Shown here in pieces: positions 5,019-7,798 of a DNA stretch of 7,798 nt (position 1 is the stretch's first letter; the number at the start of each line of letters is the position of its first letter). The position numbers and the translations under genes are program-made. Source of the stretch: CAYYBZ01 sp964470285 [NCBI: uncultured Oligoflexia bacterium] (GTDB taxonomy: Bacteria > Bdellovibrionota_G > CAYYBZ01); contig CAYYBZ010000078.1 of the NCBI GenBank assembly GCA_964470285.1, forward strand, positions 1 through 7,798, given 5' to 3'. The notes beneath the pieces are model-generated. The model made no database searches and had not been told where the DNA came from. It worked only from the letters and a program-made list of their open reading frames with translations.

Positions 5019-5735
5019 TCATTTGAGCGCTTTTCTTTCTTTTTCTTTCTTTTCCTTTTCCAGATTACTTGTTTCACAGGCAACACACGGTTCCATGTAA
5101 CACATCATGTCTTTAAATTCTTCTTCTTCTATGCAGGGAGGTTCGATATTGGCACAACCACCGCAAATAACCTTATCTGGATCGCTGTAAGTACATCTTA
5201 GCTGACATGCCGGGCAGACATATATGCATCCCCCGCAAAGCCTGCATTCCTCTGATTTCATATCAAAAGGCGTTCCCAGGCTTCGCTTTTCACCTCTACC
5301 CCTGAAACCTATTGCTTTCCCGATCATTTGCTCGTTACACATTCTCACACACAACCCGCACATAATACAGTCTTCATGCTCCTGTCTGAACCTCTGCTGT
5401 TTTACTCCGTGCGCCGAAGCAAGGTCCTGTATGGTTTTTGACTGGGGACATGAAGCCAGTAAAAGTTCTATAACCATCTTCCTTGCTTTAAGAACTCTTT
5501 CCGTTGCCGTCCTTACCTTTAGCCCTTCCTCAATTGGATAAGTGCACGAAGAAACCAGCTTTGCCCTTTTTCCCTCGCCTATTTCCACAACACAGATTCT
5601 GCAGGCTCCGTATGGAGAAAGCCCTTCCATATGACAGAGCGTAGGTACCGGGAAACCAAGAAACTTAGCAGCCTCCAAAATGGTTGTCCCTTTTTCCATT
5701 TTTAAGGTAACACCGTTTATAGTAAGATTAACCAC
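5019..5735 (-). CDS. NuoG/HoxU-like iron-sulfur subunit ([2Fe-2S] plus two [4Fe-4S])
   Basis: This 238-residue cytoplasmic electron carrier has the size of HoxU-type diaphorase subunits. Residues 1-75 are a [2Fe-2S] ferredoxin domain with Cys34, Cys45, Cys48 and Cys64 (TLCHMEGLSPYGACRIC then VSSC). The next region, which in NuoG binds a His/Cys-ligated [4Fe-4S] cluster, here reads LLLASCPQSKTIQDLASAHG and lacks that motif. Two ferredoxin motifs follow: CIMCGLCVRMC (123-133) and CRLCGGCIYVC (164-174). Eight further cysteines (177, 181, 191, 194, 201, 212, 217, 220) fill the C-terminus before a Lys/Glu-rich tail. The start is GTG, overlapping the fusion gene by 8 bases and preceded at 9 bases by AAAGGAGG, so translation is coupled. 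There is no hydrogenase H-cluster domain. It probably wires the NuoF-GltD fusion to the FMN protein encoded next. Confidence 0.9.
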   Translation of the reverse strand: MVNLTINGVTLKMEKGTTILEAAKFLGFPVPTLCHMEGLSPYGACRICVVEIGEGKRAKLVSSCTYPIEEGLKVRTATERVLKARKMVIELLLASCPQSKTIQDLASAHGVKQQRFRQEHEDCIMCGLCVRMCNEQMIGKAIGFRGRGEKRSLGTPFDMKSEECRLCGGCIYVCPACQLRCTYSDPDKVICGGCANIEPPCIEEEEFKDMMCYMEPCVACETSNLEKEKKEKERKALK

Positions 5736-7798
5736 GCCCGCGAGCCTCCTTTTTGCCTGATTTTTCTTTTTCTCCCTCTTTTTTCTTTAAAGTAAACTCA
5801 AGATCACAGCGCAGGCACCTCCTTGCCTCACATTTGGCCTGATTTTCTGTGAAAGATTTTTCGACTTCACTAAAATTCTTGACTCTGTCTTTTATGGAAA
5901 TACTGGTTGGTTCTTCGCGTCTGAGCAGCTCCATTTCATCGTCCGATATATCCGCTTTTTCAATAAAATCTGCAGGTAAACTTCTTAAAATCGGTTTTTT
6001 TAAGTCATCATTCCACAACTTTCTGTCTATCATCACGGATGCACGTTTTCCGGCGGCGATAGCTGCAACAACGCTGTTTGGGCCGGTAACAGCGTCTCCA
6101 CCGGCAAACACCGCATCCCTTCCGGTCATCAGTGTATCCTGCTCAACTACAAGCATACCGTTTTTGCTGAATTCAAGACCTTCAGAACCTTTGCTGTTGA
6201 ACGGGTATAATTGCTCACCGATTGCGACTATCAGGGTATCAATCGGTTCTTTAAATTCAGATCCTTTTATCGGCTTAAACGAGGCTCTTCCTGACTCGTC
6301 TATCTCTCCAAGTTCATTCCTTATAAATTCGATTTTCTTAACGGTATTTTTGCTTGTTTCAATTTTTACAGGGGATACAAGTGTTTCGAGCTTTACCCCC
6401 TCATCGATCGCTGCTTCTATTTCTTCCGAAAATGCAGGCATTTCATTTCTCGATCTTCTGTAGAATATGGTTACGCTTTTTACCGCCTTCTGTCTTAAGG
6501 CTACCCTTGCTGCATCTACGGCTGAATTACCTCCACCTATAACTCCAACTCTTCCACTGGCTTTTTCTTCACCATCCAGATTAAAAGATTTAAGAAACTC
6601 CACGGACTTGTAAACTTGGCCGGATTCTTCGTTTGGAATTTTCATACTTCTGCTTCTGTGACTTCCCAAGGCAAGGAAAACTGCCTTATAACCCTGCACA
6701 AAAAGAGTATCCAAAGTTATATCCGTACCAAACGCCATTTTACTTTTAAATTCCACATTTTTATCGATAAGCGTTTTTATTTCTTTTTTTAATACTTCAC
6801 GGGGCAGTCTGTATTCGGGAACCCCTGATATCAGCATACCTCCGGCTTCCTTCTGTGCCTCAAAAAGTGTGACTAGGTAACCGTTAAGAGAAAGATAATG
6901 AGTAGCGCTTAATCCCGCCGGGCCGGCGCCAACAACAGCAATTTTTGGAGGATCTTTCTTGAATTTTTTCCTGTAAACTGGTTTGTATACTTCAGGATTT
7001 ATATTGTCTGTAACAAATCTCTTAAGAGCACGGATGGCAATCGGCGTGCTTCCGGTAGAGGCTAGTTTACATTTTTCCTCGCATTTGTGATCACAAACCC
7101 TTGCACAGACAGAGGGTAAAGGATTTGTTTCTCTTATAACCCTGTATGCTTCCTCGTATTCCCCCTTTTCGATCAATGCTATATAACGCCAGGCCTCCGT
7201 ACCAAGAGGACAGGCGGCCTGGCAGGAAGGCCCTATAAGTTTCTCACATACGAAAGCATCACAGGTTTTATGTACGATATGCTTTTCGTATTCCTCCCTG
7301 AAATACTTCAGCGTAGAAAGAACAGGATTAGCGGATGACTGTCCCAATCCGCACATAGAAGTATCTTTTACGACATTTGCAAGCTGTTCAAGAAGATCCA
7401 GCTGTTCCATTCTACCTCTGCCCTCGGTAATATCTTCGAGAATTTCATACATTCTCTGAGTGCCTTTTCTGCACGTAAAACATTTCCCGCATGATTCATC
7501 CTTAAGAAATTTCATGAAATATTTAGCTACATCCACCATGCACGTCGATTCATCCATGACTATCATTCCGCCCGAACCCATTATCGACCCGACTTCTGCA
7601 AGATGATCATAATCTATGGGAGTATTGAATAAATCTGCGGGTATACAGCCGCCGGAAGGCCCCCCGGTCTGTATAGCCTTAATCTTTGATTCTGCAGCAG
7701 GCCCTCCACCCATCTCGTTGACAACCTTCGAAATCTTCATTCCCATTTCAACTTCGACAAGCCCGGTATTTTTAATCTTTCCCACAAGGCTGAATATT
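5728..7798 (-). CDS. NuoF-GltD fusion flavoprotein, NAD(P)H oxidoreductase (N-terminus beyond the right edge)
   Basis: The frame stays open to the right edge, giving 689 residues. Numbers here count from the GTG at 7785, which lies inside the NuoF domain and is not the real start. Residues 2-170 are the C-terminal half of a NuoF/HoxF/HydB-type NADH:FMN subunit: the SLBB segment GKIKNTGLVEVEMG, QTGGPSGGCIPADL, and the [4Fe-4S] site CGKCFTC (99-105) with Cys145 in SMCGLGQSS. From about 175 a GltD module begins. Its cysteines 188, 192, 227, 231, 235 and 239 lie in the Fer4_20-type region. GAGPAG (286-291) binds FAD, GGGNSA (417-422) with RRSR (443-446) suits NADPH, and AGGDAVTGPNS closes the FAD site. 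CEARRCLRC (652-660) and a Lys/Glu-rich tail end the protein. Complete NuoF adds an FMN domain upstream. Two NAD(P)H sites on one chain suggest transhydrogenase-like or bifurcating electron flow, which is inference. Confidence 0.92.
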   Translation of the reverse strand, partial: IFSLVGKIKNTGLVEVEMGMKISKVVNEMGGGPAAESKIKAIQTGGPSGGCIPADLFNTPIDYDHLAEVGSIMGSGGMIVMDESTCMVDVAKYFMKFLKDESCGKCFTCRKGTQRMYEILEDITEGRGRMEQLDLLEQLANVVKDTSMCGLGQSSANPVLSTLKYFREEYEKHIVHKTCDAFVCEKLIGPSCQAACPLGTEAWRYIALIEKGEYEEAYRVIRETNPLPSVCARVCDHKCEEKCKLASTGSTPIAIRALKRFVTDNINPEVYKPVYRKKFKKDPPKIAVVGAGPAGLSATHYLSLNGYLVTLFEAQKEAGGMLISGVPEYRLPREVLKKEIKTLIDKNVEFKSKMAFGTDITLDTLFVQGYKAVFLALGSHRSRSMKIPNEESGQVYKSVEFLKSFNLDGEEKASGRVGVIGGGNSAVDAARVALRQKAVKSVTIFYRRSRNEMPAFSEEIEAAIDEGVKLETLVSPVKIETSKNTVKKIEFIRNELGEIDESGRASFKPIKGSEFKEPIDTLIVAIGEQLYPFNSKGSEGLEFSKNGMLVVEQDTLMTGRDAVFAGGDAVTGPNSVVAAIAAGKRASVMIDRKLWNDDLKKPILRSLPADFIEKADISDDEMELLRREEPTSISIKDRVKNFSEVEKSFTENQAKCEARRCLRCDLEFTLKKKEGEKEKSGKKEARGRG
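5745..5752 (-). promoter_or_regulatory. Shine-Dalgarno site inside the fusion gene, fixing the GTG start of the iron-sulfur subunit
   Basis: AAAGGAGG on the minus strand lies 9 bases before the GTG at 5735. It is encoded by the Lys-Lys-Glu-Ala codons of the fusion protein's tail, 15 bases before that gene's stop codon. It supports the GTG start and translational coupling across the 8-base overlap. Confidence 0.75.

Noticed and set aside
5019-5735. [FeFe]-hydrogenase (HydA/HndD) or formate dehydrogenase subunit
   Set aside because: The N-terminal ferredoxin modules are similar, but the protein ends at 238 residues with no H-cluster or molybdopterin domain, and none is encoded in the neighbouring genes within the window.
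5849-6463. Plus-strand open frame of 204 codons opposite the fusion gene
   Set aside because: The Ser/Phe-rich product is the antisense shadow of the NuoF-GltD coding frame, which has clear motifs; no ribosome site or family match was seen.
5728-7798. NfnAB-type transhydrogenase
   Set aside because: NfnB resembles the GltD module, but the fused NuoF part and the partner FMN protein do not fit NfnAB.

Overview
The window comes from an AT-rich bacterial chromosome (roughly 40% G+C by eye), probably of an anaerobe. It carries Shine-Dalgarno sites such as AAAGGAGG, a B12-binding-type radical SAM enzyme, and a set of iron-sulfur flavoproteins typical of anaerobic NAD(P)H/ferredoxin metabolism. 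The exported proteins have ordinary signal sequences. The phylum cannot be fixed from this sequence. Desulfobacterota-, Deferribacterota-, Elusimicrobiota- or Clostridia-like anaerobes would all fit.

Left part, minus strand (1-1138): a small exported protein with a Lys-Gly-rich linker and a probable beta-barrel domain is followed after 9 bases by a B12-binding/radical SAM protein, whose C-terminal part lies beyond the left edge. Because it is open at the edge, this second gene is easy to miss.

Centre-left, plus strand (1243-2754): a ten-helix EamA/DMT transporter is transcribed divergently from the exported protein. It is followed after 9 bases by an AT-rich, Lys-rich orphan with one N-terminal membrane segment and six cysteines. 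This unit ends 2 bases from the end of a convergent 96-residue orphan gene (2757-3047, minus strand). The 271-base region 3048-3318 has no gene. It holds a candidate promoter with overlapping palindromes for the orphan, a rho-independent terminator, and a long hairpin just after the next gene's stop codon.

Right part, minus strand (3319-7798): one operon read right to left. It encodes (a) a NuoF-GltD fusion entering from beyond the right edge, (b) a NuoG/HoxU-like subunit with one [2Fe-2S] site, two [4Fe-4S] sites and extra cysteines, overlapping (a) by 8 bases, and (c) a glutamate-synthase-type FMN domain protein without an amidotransferase domain. I infer that the products form a soluble electron-transfer complex. 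Electrons from NAD(P)H would enter through the NuoF FMN and/or the GltD FAD modules, pass over the iron-sulfur subunit, and reach the FMN protein. The final reaction may be glutamate synthesis or something else. This composite is the most interesting system in the window.

No rRNA, tRNA, CRISPR array, insertion sequence or phage gene was seen.
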